Below are positions 17,354-26,470 of a DNA stretch of 64,000 nt, in pieces. A program made the translations under genes and the position numbers. The notes under the pieces are model-generated. The model was not told where the DNA came from. It did no database searches and was given only the letters and a program-made list of their open reading frames with translations. Source of the stretch: Methylobacterium planeticum. Lineage in GTDB: Bacteria; Pseudomonadota; Alphaproteobacteria; Rhizobiales; Beijerinckiaceae. Where the stretch lies: NCBI RefSeq assembly GCF_008806345.1, contig NZ_VZZJ01000018.1, forward strand, positions 37,099 to 101,098. Direction: 5' to 3'. Every line of letters starts with the position of its first letter. The first letter of the stretch is position 1.

Positions 17354-17911
17354 CTACGCATCGTCCTCCGGCGCGAAGACCTCGCCCTCCTCGGCGAGCC
17401 GCGTGTTGGCCTCGTCGGTCTTCAATTCCAGGAGCGCCCGATGCTCCACGAGCAGGCGCCGCATGGTCCGATTTGCGTCGGAGCAATCGGTCGCCTCAGG
17501 CGCGTCAGAGGCGCATCCCGCGATGGTCTCGTCAGCCTGCCGGTCGACCAGCGCGCGATCCGCGAGGCTGAGCGCCCTGAGTTCCCCGAATCCGAGTTCG
17601 CGCGCGACCTCGGCGGCGATCTCCTCCCGCTTGGCCTTGAGGGCCGCGACCCGCGCGCCGGAGCGCTCCTCCGGGTCGAGCCGACCGGACTGGCGGGCAA
17701 GGACCCGGCGCCAGCCCGGCGGCGGTGCCGTGCCGCGCAGGCGCATCCGAGCCTCGACGCTGGCGAGCACGATCTGCCAATGCTCCGGGCTCAGTTCGGG
17801 AATGGCTCCGCTCAAGCCAAGGTTGTGTGCTGCGAGGCGGGCAGCCTCCTCCCATTCCGGGGCGAGGTCGGGCTTGTCGATCGGGACGGAGACGATAGGC
17901 GTTTCAGGCAT
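17354..17911 (-). CDS. 185-residue helical cytosolic protein, unknown function
   Basis: The protein is Glu/Arg/Ala-rich and mostly helical; residues 75-165 could form a coiled coil (KREEIAAEVARELG…, TMRRLLVEHRALLELKTDEA). GAAGGG precedes the minus-strand ATG at 17911. No family was recognised. Confidence 0.55.
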   Translation of the reverse strand: MPETPIVSVPIDKPDLAPEWEEAARLAAHNLGLSGAIPELSPEHWQIVLASVEARMRLRGTAPPPGWRRVLARQSGRLDPEERSGARVAALKAKREEIAAEVARELGFGELRALSLADRALVDRQADETIAGCASDAPEATDCSDANRTMRRLLVEHRALLELKTDEANTRLAEEGEVFAPEDDA

Positions 17912-18139
17912 GCCGCAACCCTTCGAGGACGGGCGGTGATACTAGCGCCGATTGGCTGGAGGTCACCCATTCGTCCGCATCACCGGGTTTCCAGCCCTCG
18001 CCGGCGCCGGTGGGCGGCCGACCCCGAAGCCGGCCCGATGATCAATACTCCGTGACGATTTGTGGATGCATTGATTCTGAGGCTACCACTCTATATGGAT
18101 TTTGCTGTACAGTGAGTTTCCCCGTAGGGACCGACCCGC

Positions 18140-18958
18140 GTGAGCACCGCCTTCGTCCTCAGGCTTCAGTATACGACGCTGCTCTCGGAGAGGGAGCGCT
18201 CGGCCCTCGAGCATCTTCCGAGCGAACCACAGCTGTTCGCCCCGCGCGAGAACATCGCGCCGCCCGGCGAGACGGATCGTTTAGCCCTGGTGCTGAGTGG
18301 GATCGCGGGCCGCTACAAGCTGCATCTCAACGGGAACCGCCGGATCGTCTCCCTGGCGCTCCCGGGCGACCTTTGCGACATCCAGGCGCTCGAGACCGGC
18401 CTGCGGGGGCTGCCCCTGCGCGCCCTCACGCCCTGCACGGTCGCCAGCCTCCCGCGCAGCGCCCTGACGGGCCTTGCCGCCGAGCATCCGGGGATCGCCC
18501 GCGCCCTGTGGCGCCTCGCGCTCGCGGAGCTGAGCACCGCGCGCGAATGGCTCGTCAACGACAGCCGCCCGGCGGAGAAGCGGATGGCGCATCTCCTGTG
18601 CGAGCTGCTGGTGCGTCTGCGGGCGATGGGTCTCGCGGGGGAGAGCAGCTTCGAGTTGAAGCTCTCGCAGGTGGACCTTGCGGAAGCGATCGGGATCTCG
18701 TTCGTCCACGTGAACCGCATCCTGCAGTCGCTCCGCAGCAGCGCGCTGATCGAGCTGAACCGGCCCGTCCTCAGCGTGCCGGACGTGGCCCGCCTGAGGG
18801 CCTTCGCCGAGTTCGATCCGACCTACCTGCAGCTCGGCGGCGCGGGCAATCCGCCGCTCGGGCCCGCCCAGCCGCGGCAGCCGGCTCCGAACTGGGAGCC
18901 GATGCCGCCGCTCCGCCGCGCCGCGGACGAGCGCGGGCCGGTGGCGACCCCGAGCTGA
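18140..18958 (+). CDS. Crp/Fnr-family transcriptional regulator (first of two paralogues)
   Basis: A 272-residue protein starting with GTG 18140. Residues ~20-130 form the cyclic-nucleotide-binding-like sensor domain (LVLSGIAGRYKLHLNGNRRI, ALPGDLCDIQ). The winged helix at ~170-240 has the recognition helix SFVHVNRILQSL in place of the usual VSR motif. There is no N-terminal Cys cluster, so it is not an oxygen-sensing [4Fe-4S] FNR. It shares long stretches with the regulator at 33685 (VLSGIAGRYK, ALPGDLC, REWLVNDSRPA, KAFAEFDP-like). A Pro-rich tail of about 40 residues is extra. The target genes are unknown. Confidence 0.85.
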   Translation: MSTAFVLRLQYTTLLSERERSALEHLPSEPQLFAPRENIAPPGETDRLALVLSGIAGRYKLHLNGNRRIVSLALPGDLCDIQALETGLRGLPLRALTPCTVASLPRSALTGLAAEHPGIARALWRLALAELSTAREWLVNDSRPAEKRMAHLLCELLVRLRAMGLAGESSFELKLSQVDLAEAIGISFVHVNRILQSLRSSALIELNRPVLSVPDVARLRAFAEFDPTYLQLGGAGNPPLGPAQPRQPAPNWEPMPPLRRAADERGPVATPS

Positions 18959-18980
18959 TCCCGCGGCGCGCCCGCCCGCC

Positions 18981-20987
18981 TCAGGCGGCCTTCACCCCCG
19001 TGAGGAAGCTGCCGACCTCGTGCGTGAGGCTCTCGGAGTGCCGGGCCAGCTCCTGAGCGGCGCCGAGCACCTGCGCGGCGGCCGCCCCCGTCGAGCCCGC
19101 GCCCTGCCGCACATCCGCGATGCTCCCGGTCACCCGCTCGGTGCCGCCGGCGGCCTCCTGCACGTTCCGGGCGATCTCCTGGGTTGCGGCGCCCTGCTGC
19201 TCCATGGCGGCCGCGATCGCGGTGGAGACGGCGGCCATCTCCGCGATGGTCGTGCCGATGCCCCGGATCGCGTCGACGGACTGGTGCGTCGCCTGCTGGA
19301 TCGCGCCGATCTGCGCGGCGATCTCGTCCGTCGCGCGCGTCGTCTGGCCGGCGAGGTCCTTCACCTCGTTCGCCACCACGGCGAATCCGCGTCCCGCCTC
19401 GCCGGCGCGCGCCGCCTCGATGGTGGCGTTGAGCGCGAGCAGATTCGTCTGTCCCGCGATCTTGTTGATCATCGCCACGATGGTGTCGATGCGCTCGGCG
19501 CCCGCCGCGAGCTGCCGGACCAGCGCATCGGTTCGACGCGCCTCGTCGGCCGCCTGATGGGCGATCCGGGCCGACTGGCCGGCCTGCAGGGTGATTTCCT
19601 GGATCGAGGCCGACATCTGCTCGCTGGCCGCCGCCACGGTCTGGACGTTCGCGGAGGTCTGCGCGGCCGCCGACATCGCGGTGACGGATTGCCGGGCGGT
19701 CTGATCGGCGGTTCCCGTCATGGCGCGGGCGGTCGCCTCCATCTCGGTCGCCGCCCCGGCCAGGCCCTGCGTCAGCATCGAGACGTTGGCCTCGAACGTC
19801 CGGGTGAGCTGGTCGAGGAGGTTCGCCCGCCGCATCTTGGAGTCGGCCTCCTGCACGGCCGCCGCGTCGGCCGCCTGCTTGGCGATCAGCGCGTCCTTGA
19901 AGACGTCGACGGCGCGGGCCATCGCGCCGAGTTCGTCCCGGCGTCCCGAGCCCGGGACATCCACCGTGTAGTCGCCCGCCGCGAGGCGCTGCATCGCGCC
20001 CGTCATCGCCGTGACCGGATGCGCGACGCCGCGGCCGACGCGCCAGGCCAGGGTTCCGCCGATCACCAGCGCCAGCGCGCCGATGCCGAGCACGAGGGTG
20101 CGCAGATGGCCGGCATCCTCGCCCATCGCGGACATGATCTGCTGCTGCTGCCGGGTGGAGGCCGCCCGGACCTCGCTCGCGAGCGCGCTCAGGGTGTCCC
20201 CCGTCTGGCGCACCTGCTGGTAGGCCGCATCGATCTCGCCCGCGCCGTTCAGGATGCCGTCGACCGCAGCCTTGAACAGCGGGAGCTTGGCCGACACGAC
20301 CTTGAGCGAGGCGCGAAGCGATCCGTCCCGATCGATCTGCGCGAGGGCCGCGAGCTCGCGGCCGTAGCGCGCGAACTCGACGCCCGCCGTGTTGGCATCC
20401 GCCGGGTTGTTGCTGGCGCGGAAGCGCTCGGTCGCGGTCACGCTGCTCTGCAGGGCGCGGTCGGCCCGGAAGGCACTGAAGCCGAGATCCACGTCCTTCG
20501 CGGCATGCTCGGCCATCGCGTAGCCGGCATTCGCCAGCATCGCGCCGTACTTCGCGACGTCGGCGGTGGCCGCCTTGCGCTTCTGGATCGCCGTGATCAG
20601 GAGGCTCGCGCGCGCGCCGTAATCCTGCGCCGCGCGCCGGATCGCCTCCGATTGCGCATCGCCCGCACGGCCGATCCGCTCACCCTCCGACACGAGGGTG
20701 CCGAGGGCGGTCTTGAACTCGGCCAGCATCTCGCCCCGCTCCGTGCGGAGGTAGTTCAGGGAGAGGCGGCGGGCCTCGTTGAGAAGCCGCTCGAACGCGC
20801 TGGCGCTTTCCGAGGCCTGGACGCGCGCATTGGCGTTGGCGAGATCGACGTCGAGGGCACTGACGCTGCGGAAGGTCACGAGGGCGGACGCGACGAGGAG
20901 GAAGAGGACCACGCCGAAGCCGGCGAGGATCCGCTGCGCGACCGAGAGCCGGTCGAGATGAAGGAGGGACATCGGGAAGAGCCTCAC
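18981..20987 (-). CDS. methyl-accepting chemotaxis protein
   Basis: A 668-residue chemoreceptor: TM1 (about 18-38), a large all-helical periplasmic domain (~40-300), TM2 (LVLGIGALALVIGGTLAW), HAMP (RGVAHPVTAMTGAMQRLAAG) and a signalling domain with the hairpin tip IAGQTNLLALNATIEAARAG. The size of the sensor region suggests a helical bimodular-type domain. There is no C-terminal CheR/CheB pentapeptide. The GTG start at 20987 lies 4 bp after the stop of the TRAP receptor gene, so the two are coupled; ATG 20972 is the alternative. It probably reads the ligand state of that receptor protein. Confidence 0.9.
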   Translation of the reverse strand: MRLFPMSLLHLDRLSVAQRILAGFGVVLFLLVASALVTFRSVSALDVDLANANARVQASESASAFERLLNEARRLSLNYLRTERGEMLAEFKTALGTLVSEGERIGRAGDAQSEAIRRAAQDYGARASLLITAIQKRKAATADVAKYGAMLANAGYAMAEHAAKDVDLGFSAFRADRALQSSVTATERFRASNNPADANTAGVEFARYGRELAALAQIDRDGSLRASLKVVSAKLPLFKAAVDGILNGAGEIDAAYQQVRQTGDTLSALASEVRAASTRQQQQIMSAMGEDAGHLRTLVLGIGALALVIGGTLAWRVGRGVAHPVTAMTGAMQRLAAGDYTVDVPGSGRRDELGAMARAVDVFKDALIAKQAADAAAVQEADSKMRRANLLDQLTRTFEANVSMLTQGLAGAATEMEATARAMTGTADQTARQSVTAMSAAAQTSANVQTVAAASEQMSASIQEITLQAGQSARIAHQAADEARRTDALVRQLAAGAERIDTIVAMINKIAGQTNLLALNATIEAARAGEAGRGFAVVANEVKDLAGQTTRATDEIAAQIGAIQQATHQSVDAIRGIGTTIAEMAAVSTAIAAAMEQQGAATQEIARNVQEAAGGTERVTGSIADVRQGAGSTGAAAAQVLGAAQELARHSESLTHEVGSFLTGVKAA

Positions 20988-20991
20988 GCGC

Positions 20992-21975
20992 CTACTGGAC
21001 GGACTTGATCTGCTGGATGATCTCCGGGCCGAACTTCTTGCTGAACTCGGCCGTCGTGTTCTGCAGGCTCCGCTCGAAGGCCGCGCGGTCGACGGACGCG
21101 ACCACGTTCATGCCGGCCTTGCGCAGCTCGTCCACCCCCTCCCGCTCGGCCCGCCCCGCGACCTCGCGGGAGACCTGGCCACCGGCCCGGGCCGCCTCGA
21201 CGAAGACCGCGCGCTCGGACGGGCTGAGGCCATCCCAGGCGGACTTCGAGACGATCAGCGCCGCCCAGGAATAGACGTGGCCGCTCAGCGTCAAGTGCTT
21301 CTGCACCTTCTCGAAATGTGAGGCGGTGATCACCGCGATCGGGTTTTCCTGGCCGTCGAACTGGCCGGATTGCAGGGCGCCGAACAGCGCCGGGAAGCCC
21401 AGCGGCTCCGCCTTCACGCCGAAGGCCCGGAAGCCCGCCAGCATGACGTCGGATTGCGGCACCCGCATCGACAGACCCTTCAGGTCGTCCGGACCCATGA
21501 CCGGCCGCTTCGAGTTCGTGATGTGCCGCATGCCGTTCTCGCCCCAGGCGAGGGCGACGAGGCCCTTGGCCTGGAACTTCCTGAGGTATTCCTGCCCGAT
21601 CGCCCCGTCGAACACCGCGTGCGCGTGTCGCGCATCCCGGAACAGGAAGGGGATGTCGAAGACGCCGAATTCCGGGACGAGGCTAGCGAAGGGCGCGCTG
21701 GTGATGAAGGCCATGTCGAGATGGCCGAGGCGCAGCTCCTCGGCCATCTCGACCTCGCCGCCCACCACCCCGTTCGGGTAGACCTCGACCCGGTAGGAGC
21801 CGCCCGTCCGCTTGGCGACGTCGCTCGCGAACCGCTCAGCGCCGGCGCCGAGCTGAGAGTTCTGCGAGAAGAGATAGCCGAGGCGCAAGACGCGCTCTTC
21901 CGCCTGGGCGCCCGTGGCAGCCCAGAGCGAGCACAACCCGACTGCCACAGCTGCAAAACGTAAGCTTCTACGCAC
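20992..21975 (-). CDS. TRAP-type solute-binding protein (DctP family)
   Basis: A 327-residue periplasmic protein with signal peptide (1-25, TGAQA). It has the DctP fold: LRLGYLFSQNSQLGAGAERFA, the PNGVVGGEVEMAEELRLGHLD segment, the conserved Arg in LKGLSMRVPQS and the FDGQENP loop. DctP proteins bind organic acids and hand them to DctQM permeases. No dctQ or dctM is present; instead an MCP follows with 4 bp between stop and start. This makes it a candidate ligand receptor for chemotaxis rather than uptake. Confidence 0.88.
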   Translation of the reverse strand: MRRSLRFAAVAVGLCSLWAATGAQAEERVLRLGYLFSQNSQLGAGAERFASDVAKRTGGSYRVEVYPNGVVGGEVEMAEELRLGHLDMAFITSAPFASLVPEFGVFDIPFLFRDARHAHAVFDGAIGQEYLRKFQAKGLVALAWGENGMRHITNSKRPVMGPDDLKGLSMRVPQSDVMLAGFRAFGVKAEPLGFPALFGALQSGQFDGQENPIAVITASHFEKVQKHLTLSGHVYSWAALIVSKSAWDGLSPSERAVFVEAARAGGQVSREVAGRAEREGVDELRKAGMNVVASVDRAAFERSLQNTTAEFSKKFGPEIIQQIKSVQ

Positions 21976-22325
21976 CGATCACCCCATCGCGCTGATGAAT
22001 TACGGATACGATTGACCGCCTTAATGGAACGTTTCCTATGCGGGGCGCGCGCTCATCATGCGAAGGAGCATTTCTGCCCTGCGCCGAAGGCTCCAAGCGC
22101 TCCTGTCCGCATCGATGACCTCGCGTCGCTCCCCGATCGGCGATAGTCCGAGCCGGTCGGAGCGACGATCGCGCGGGCGGCGCCCCGAGCCGGACCATGG
22201 GACTTGTCCGAGGGTCTTGCCCAAGGATCGTGCTGAACGGAAAACGGCGAGGCTCTCGCCTCGCCGCTTCAGATCGATCAGGTTCAGGCCGCACGGGACG
22301 CCGCGTCCCCTTGCGGGTCCGTCCG
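21976..22325. other. gene-free stretch upstream of the TRAP receptor
   Basis: These 350 bp lie between the TRAP receptor start and the 32-residue peptide gene. They hold the presumed promoter of the receptor gene and the hairpin at 22245-22266. No credible ORF was found. Confidence 0.5.
22241..22266 (-). terminator. intrinsic terminator
   Basis: CGGCGAGGC and GCCTCGCCG (22245-22253, 22258-22266) form a perfect 9-bp stem with a TCTC loop. On the minus strand the stem is followed by TTTTCC, as expected for Rho-independent termination of the small gene(s) ending at 22326. Confidence 0.7.
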
Positions 22326-22424
22326 CTAGACGCCCATCAGCACGCTGGCGGAGCCCACGATCGTCATCACCAGCCCGCAGGCGAAGACACCGATCATCCC
22401 GTAGGAGAAAACCTTCAGGGCCAT
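22326..22424 (-). CDS. 32-residue single-span membrane peptide
   Basis: MALKVFSYGMIGVFACGLVM continues to a short hydrophobic end; the whole peptide is one membrane helix. GGGAGG lies 8-13 bp upstream of the minus-strand ATG at 22424. A terminator hairpin follows. It is too short for most gene finders; the good ribosome binding site and terminator support it. Confidence 0.55.
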   Translation of the reverse strand: MALKVFSYGMIGVFACGLVMTIVGSASVLMGV

Positions 22425-22447
22425 GTCCTGTCCCTCCCGCGCGCCGC

Positions 22448-22720
22448 TCAACAGCGGTTCCCGCCGGAGGTCTGGCCGTACTGCATCACCGGCCGCGTCT
22501 GCTGGTTGGCGTTGCCCTCGCTGGCGGAGCTCGGCGCGCACCAGCCGGAGCGCGGGGCGCCGTAGGCGCCGCCGATGGAGCCCGTGGTCAGGTCGTCATC
22601 GGGTGTGACCGACAGGAAGTGCTCGGCCGGAGCGCGGAAATCGTAGGCGAGAGCCGCGGTGGCCGGCGCGGCGAGGCCGAGGGCGAGAAGGGCGGAGAGG
22701 GCGACGTTGCGCATGGTCAT
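22448..22720 (-). CDS. small exported protein with LTTGS motif
   Basis: A 90-residue protein from the minus-strand ATG at 22720 (MTMRNVALSALLALGLAAPA). A signal peptide is followed by FRAPAEHFLSV, DDLTTGSIGGAYG and two Cys (GWCAPSS, GNRC-end). The upstream neighbour carries a matching LTTGSVG segment, so the pair may be distant paralogues. The function is unknown. Confidence 0.6.
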   Translation of the reverse strand: MTMRNVALSALLALGLAAPATAALAYDFRAPAEHFLSVTPDDDLTTGSIGGAYGAPRSGWCAPSSASEGNANQQTRPVMQYGQTSGGNRC

Positions 22721-22811
22721 GTGTGTGCTCTGTTCCTTTTCTGAGTGGGTCCGGTGATCCGGACGATCGAGCCGACCCGGATCATCGCTGGGCCGAAGTC
22801 GACGCCCGCGT

Positions 22812-23069
22812 TCAGCGGACGGAGGGCGAGGGATTCCCGGGCCGCACGGTTCCGGTCCGCGCGTCGTAAGCGGGCCCGCGGATCTGATCGCTCGAGGGCA
22901 CCCGCTGCCCGACGCTGCCCGTCGTGAGACGATCGAGGTCCGGGCCCACGCGCTCCACCGGGGCGTAGCGCTCGCCCGGCAGGCGAACATCTTGAGCCAT
23001 GGCGGCCGGCGCAAAGGCTGCGGCTCCAATAATCATTGCGGATGCGACGATGGTTTTGCGTACATTCAT
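22812..23069 (-). CDS. small exported protein, possible paralogue of its neighbour
   Basis: An 85-residue protein from ATG 23069 (MNVRKTIVASAMIIGAAAFA); ATG 23081 is an alternative four codons upstream. Signal peptide ending AMAQ. The mature part has RLPGERYAPVERVGPDLDRL followed by TTGSVGQRVPSSDQI. The layout (signal, R.P.E.., LTTGS[IV]G) matches the gene at 22448-22720. Unknown function. Confidence 0.6.
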   Translation of the reverse strand: MNVRKTIVASAMIIGAAAFAPAAMAQDVRLPGERYAPVERVGPDLDRLTTGSVGQRVPSSDQIRGPAYDARTGTVRPGNPSPSVR

Positions 23070-23337
23070 AGGATCAAACATCTCTTTCTACTTTTACAGA
23101 CCCTGACTGAGGTCCGTTTCGTTTCCGTCTGATACTGATATGGGCACGCATGGCCTTGAGCGACGTGACGCATCGCACGCAGCAACAGGGATTATAGTAT
23201 GGGCGATCGCGCGCCACGACGGCGCTTCGGCGACCGCACGGAGCGCGCCGGGAATCCGGCAGGCCCTCGGGGGTCCCGGTGCGGCATGGGGCGTCGCGCC
23301 GCCCGGGTCGAGGACGGCCCTCGCGCCCCGCTCGCGC

Positions 23338-25008
23338 TTACGCCGAGGCTGTCCGCCTCGGCGCAAAGTCCTTGGCGTGGGACTCGGCGCGCGGATCGAG
23401 GAGGCAGTGCAGGATCGCGGGCTTGCCAGAGGCGAGCGCGCGCTCGAAGGCGGGCGCGAAGTCCTCGGTGCGGGCGACGCGCTCGCCGTGGCCGCCGAAG
23501 GCTCGGGCCTGCATGGCGAAGTCGGGGTTCGTGAGTTGCGTCCCGACCACCCGGCCCGGATATTCCCGCTCCTGGTGCATCCGGATCGTGCCGTACTGGC
23601 CGTTATCGACCACGATCACCACGATCGCCGCTCCGTACTGGACGGCGGTGGCGAATTCCTGCCCGTTCATCAGGAAGCAGCCGTCGCCGGCCAGCGCAAC
23701 CACGATGCGCTCGGGATGCTGACGCTTGGCCATCACGGCGGCGGGCACGCCGTAGCCCATCGAGCCGGATGTCGGCGCGAGCTGCGTGCCGAAGCGGCGG
23801 AAGCGGTAGTGGCGGTGCAGCCAGCCCGCATAATTGCCGGCCCCGTTGCAGAGGATCGCGTCCGGCGGAAGCCGGTCCCGCAGCCACGCGATGACGGCGC
23901 CGTACTGGAAGGCGCCGGGCAGGATCCGCGGCGTCTCGGTCCAGGCCCGGTACTCCGCGTGCGCCGCCTCGGCCGTCCCGGCCCAGGCGGGTTCGCCGGC
24001 GGGCGCGAGGGCGTCGAGGGCCCGAGCGAAGGCGGCCGGCGTGGCCTGGATCGACAGGGCGGCCTGGTAGACGCGGCCGAGCTCCTCGGCCCCCGGATGC
24101 ACATGCACCAGGGCCTGCCGCGGGACCGGCACGTCGAGGAGCGTATAGGAACCGGACGCCATCTCCGAGAAGCGCCCGCCGACGAGGAGGACGAGATCGG
24201 CCTCCGCGAGGCGCGCTTTCAACCGGGAATCCGGGCCGATACCGAGTTCGCCGGCGTAGTTCGGATGATCGGCCGGGAACAGCGAGGCGCGCCGGAACGA
24301 GGTCGCCACGGGCAAGCGGAATCGCTCGGCGAAGGCGGCCATACCGCGCACGCCGACCTCGTCCCAGCCTGAGCCGCCGACGATGACGAGGGGGCTGCGC
24401 GCCGCCGCCAGGAGGCGCGCGAGGGCGTCGAGATCCTCCGGGGCGGGCCAGGATCGGGCCGGGGCGACGAAGGGCGCGTCCACGACCTCGGCGGTCGCGA
24501 CCAGCATGTCCTCGGGCAGCGCGACCACGACGGGGCCCGGCCGCCCCTGCATGGCGACCCGGAAGGCGCGGGCCACGAGTTCCGGGACACGGTCCGGCCG
24601 GTCGATCTCGACGGTCCATTTCGTCATGGAGCCGAACACGGCGCGGTAGTCGAGTTCCTGGAAGGCCTCGCGCTCCCGCATGGCGGTGTCGACCTGCCCG
24701 ACGAACAGGATCATCGGGGTCGAGTCCTGCATGGCGATGTGGACGCCGTGGCAGGCATTGGTCGCGCCGGGCCCGCGCGTGACGAAGCAGATGCCCGGCC
24801 GTCCAGTCAGCTTCCCGTAGGCTTCCGCCATCATGGCGGCGCCGCCCTCGGCACGGCAGACAAGCACCTCGATGGCCGCATCGTGCAGCGCGTCGAGGGC
24901 CGCGAGGTAGCTCTCGCCCGGCACGCAGGCGACCCGCTCGACGCCCTGGGCGAGAAGCTGATCGACGAGGAGCCGACCGCCGGTCCGTATCCTGGCGTCC
25001 GTCGTCAC
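23338..25008 (-). CDS. thiamine diphosphate-dependent enzyme, acetolactate-synthase-like
   Basis: A 556-residue protein with the three ThDP-enzyme domains. The N-terminal pyrimidine-binding domain has the catalytic Glu (VLVCRAEGGAAMMAEAYGKL) and GPGATNACHGV. The middle domain follows to ~340. The C-terminal pyrophosphate domain has GDG (VALAGDGCFLMNGQE) with DNGQYG about 28 residues later. It starts with GTG. It may condense or decarboxylate 2-oxo acids. No acetolactate synthase small subunit is adjacent, so a catabolic or unknown role is more likely than branched-chain amino-acid synthesis. The AhpD-like gene lies upstream on the same strand. Confidence 0.85.
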   Translation of the reverse strand: MTTDARIRTGGRLLVDQLLAQGVERVACVPGESYLAALDALHDAAIEVLVCRAEGGAAMMAEAYGKLTGRPGICFVTRGPGATNACHGVHIAMQDSTPMILFVGQVDTAMREREAFQELDYRAVFGSMTKWTVEIDRPDRVPELVARAFRVAMQGRPGPVVVALPEDMLVATAEVVDAPFVAPARSWPAPEDLDALARLLAAARSPLVIVGGSGWDEVGVRGMAAFAERFRLPVATSFRRASLFPADHPNYAGELGIGPDSRLKARLAEADLVLLVGGRFSEMASGSYTLLDVPVPRQALVHVHPGAEELGRVYQAALSIQATPAAFARALDALAPAGEPAWAGTAEAAHAEYRAWTETPRILPGAFQYGAVIAWLRDRLPPDAILCNGAGNYAGWLHRHYRFRRFGTQLAPTSGSMGYGVPAAVMAKRQHPERIVVALAGDGCFLMNGQEFATAVQYGAAIVVIVVDNGQYGTIRMHQEREYPGRVVGTQLTNPDFAMQARAFGGHGERVARTEDFAPAFERALASGKPAILHCLLDPRAESHAKDFAPRRTASA

Positions 25009-25111
25009 GCCGGCCCCCTGCCTGTCAGGCCGCGTGGCGATGCAGCGGTTGCCCCCGGCCGAGCCCTGCGGGCGCCGGGACCGAGGACATCATCGGTCGG
25101 ATGCGCGGCCA

Positions 25112-25690
25112 TCAGCGGCCGAGCCTGTAGAACTCGTCGTTCGGCCTCATGCTGGTGACGTTGGCGAGGCGGTTCGACATGCCGAAGAAGGCGGCGATCG
25201 CGGCGATGTCCCAGATGTCCTCCTGGTCGAAGCCGTGGCGCGCGAGGGTCGCGAAATCCTCATCGTTCACCCGGTGCGCCTCGAAGGCGACCTTCACGGC
25301 AAAATCCAGCATGGCCTTCTGGCGATCCGTGATGTCGGCCTTGCGATAGTTGATCGCGACCTGATCGGCGATCAGCGGGTTCTTCGCGCGGATCCGCAGG
25401 ATCGCCCCGTGCGCCACGACGCAGTACTGGCATTGGTTCAGGTTGCTCGTCGCAACCACGATCATCTCGCGCTCGGCCTTCGAGAGATTGCCCGGCTTGT
25501 CCATCAGGGCGTCGTGATAGGCCATGAAGGCCCGAAACTCCTCCGGCCGATGCGCCAGCACGAGGAACACGTTCGGGATGAAGCCGGACTTTTCCTGCAC
25601 GGCGAGCAGGCGCTCGCGCAGGTCGTCCGGCATGTCCGCCAGAGCGGGCACGGGAAACCGGCTGATGGGGGCCTGGGCGTTCTGATCCAT
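25112..25690 (-). CDS. peroxidase-related / AhpD-like carboxymuconolactone decarboxylase-family protein
   Basis: About 192 residues from ATG 25690 (MDQNAQAP), with GGAG upstream. It has the AhpD-type redox motif C-x-x-C-x-x-x-H (CQYCVVAHG) with Glu in KAEREMIVVATSNLN, and the length and end typical of peroxidase-related (uncharacterised) members. The Cys pair suggests alkylhydroperoxide reduction. It lies 103 bp upstream of the ThDP enzyme gene on the same strand, so they could share a transcript. Confidence 0.82.
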   Translation of the reverse strand: MDQNAQAPISRFPVPALADMPDDLRERLLAVQEKSGFIPNVFLVLAHRPEEFRAFMAYHDALMDKPGNLSKAEREMIVVATSNLNQCQYCVVAHGAILRIRAKNPLIADQVAINYRKADITDRQKAMLDFAVKVAFEAHRVNDEDFATLARHGFDQEDIWDIAAIAAFFGMSNRLANVTSMRPNDEFYRLGR

Positions 25691-26016
25691 GGGGACATCT
25701 CCGTGCACGGCGAGATGTGCCACGGCGCTGCGTTTTCAATTCTCCGACCCGGTCCCCGCGGTGGCCGAACCGAACCCGCGCGGTTCGCGGATAGGTGCCG
25801 TGCCGTCGCGGCGCTGGCCGCGAAGGGCCTGAAACGAAGAGGAGGCGTTTCGATGCCGGGCCCTCCCTCTCTTCGACGATCCTTTCATCCTTGTCCGGTC
25901 GTCTTCAGCCGATTTCGGCGGGCACTGCGCAGATTGGCGGCATCGGCGATATTACGTGAAACTTCATACTCGCATCCGGCGTTGGGACACACTGATTATC
26001 ATCCTGGAGAATACCG
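25691..26016. other. gene-free intergenic stretch
   Basis: These 326 bp separate divergent genes. The right part is AT-richer and carries the presumed promoter of the small repeat protein at 26017, whose ribosome binding site is CTGGAG. No ORF or strong hairpin was seen. Confidence 0.4.
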
Positions 26017-26283
26017 ATGCAGAAACTTACGATCGCGGCCGCTGCACTGACCCTGGCGCTCTCCGGTGCCGCGATGGCCCAAACGACGGGCGGCTCGACG
26101 GAAGGCAACATGAACAGCCCCGGCAGCGTGAAGAGCAACTCCGAGAAGGGGATGCAGAGCCGTGACATGCCGGCCACCACGGGCACGGCGACGGGTGCCA
26201 CCAAGGCGGCGCCGGGCAGCACCGAGAACAACATGAACAGCCCCGGCAGCGTGAAGAGCGACGCCGAGAAGTCCGGCCGCTGA
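26017..26283 (+). CDS. small exported protein with an internal duplication
   Basis: An 88-residue protein with signal peptide (1-21, AMAQ). The mature part contains the same unit twice: GSTEGNMNSPGSVKSNSEK and GSTENNMNSPGSVKSDAEK. At DNA level 30 bp are identical at 26107-26136 and 26230-26259, a 123-bp (41-codon) period. It is Ser/Gly/Asn-rich and probably disordered in the periplasm. Unknown function. Confidence 0.65.
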   Translation: MQKLTIAAAALTLALSGAAMAQTTGGSTEGNMNSPGSVKSNSEKGMQSRDMPATTGTATGATKAAPGSTENNMNSPGSVKSDAEKSGR

Positions 26284-26298
26284 GAGGTCGGATCCGGG

Positions 26299-26320
26299 GG
26301 CGAGCCTTCGCGGGCTCGCC
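26299..26320 (+). terminator. hairpin after the small repeat protein
   Basis: GGCGAGCC (26299-26306) and GGCTCGCC (26313-26320) pair perfectly over 8 bp with a 6-nt loop, 15 bp after the stop at 26283. The following bases are TCCTCCC, not a T-run, so termination strength is uncertain. Confidence 0.5.
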
Positions 26321-26470
26321 TCCTCCCGGTGTCGGCCGGGCAGGTTGCAGGCCGGCACCCGACGTGAACGGCCAAGCAACAATCGACGGAATATGCCCGC
26401 AATGCGGACCCCTCATGGTTAACGCAACGCTTCGACACGAGGCGAGCCAACCATCCAAGGGGTATCTACC

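Noticed and set aside
18041..18075. ATCAAT and ATTGAT upstream of the first Crp/Fnr gene
   Set aside because: The 23-bp spacing fits no known operator type, and six-base matches occur by chance.
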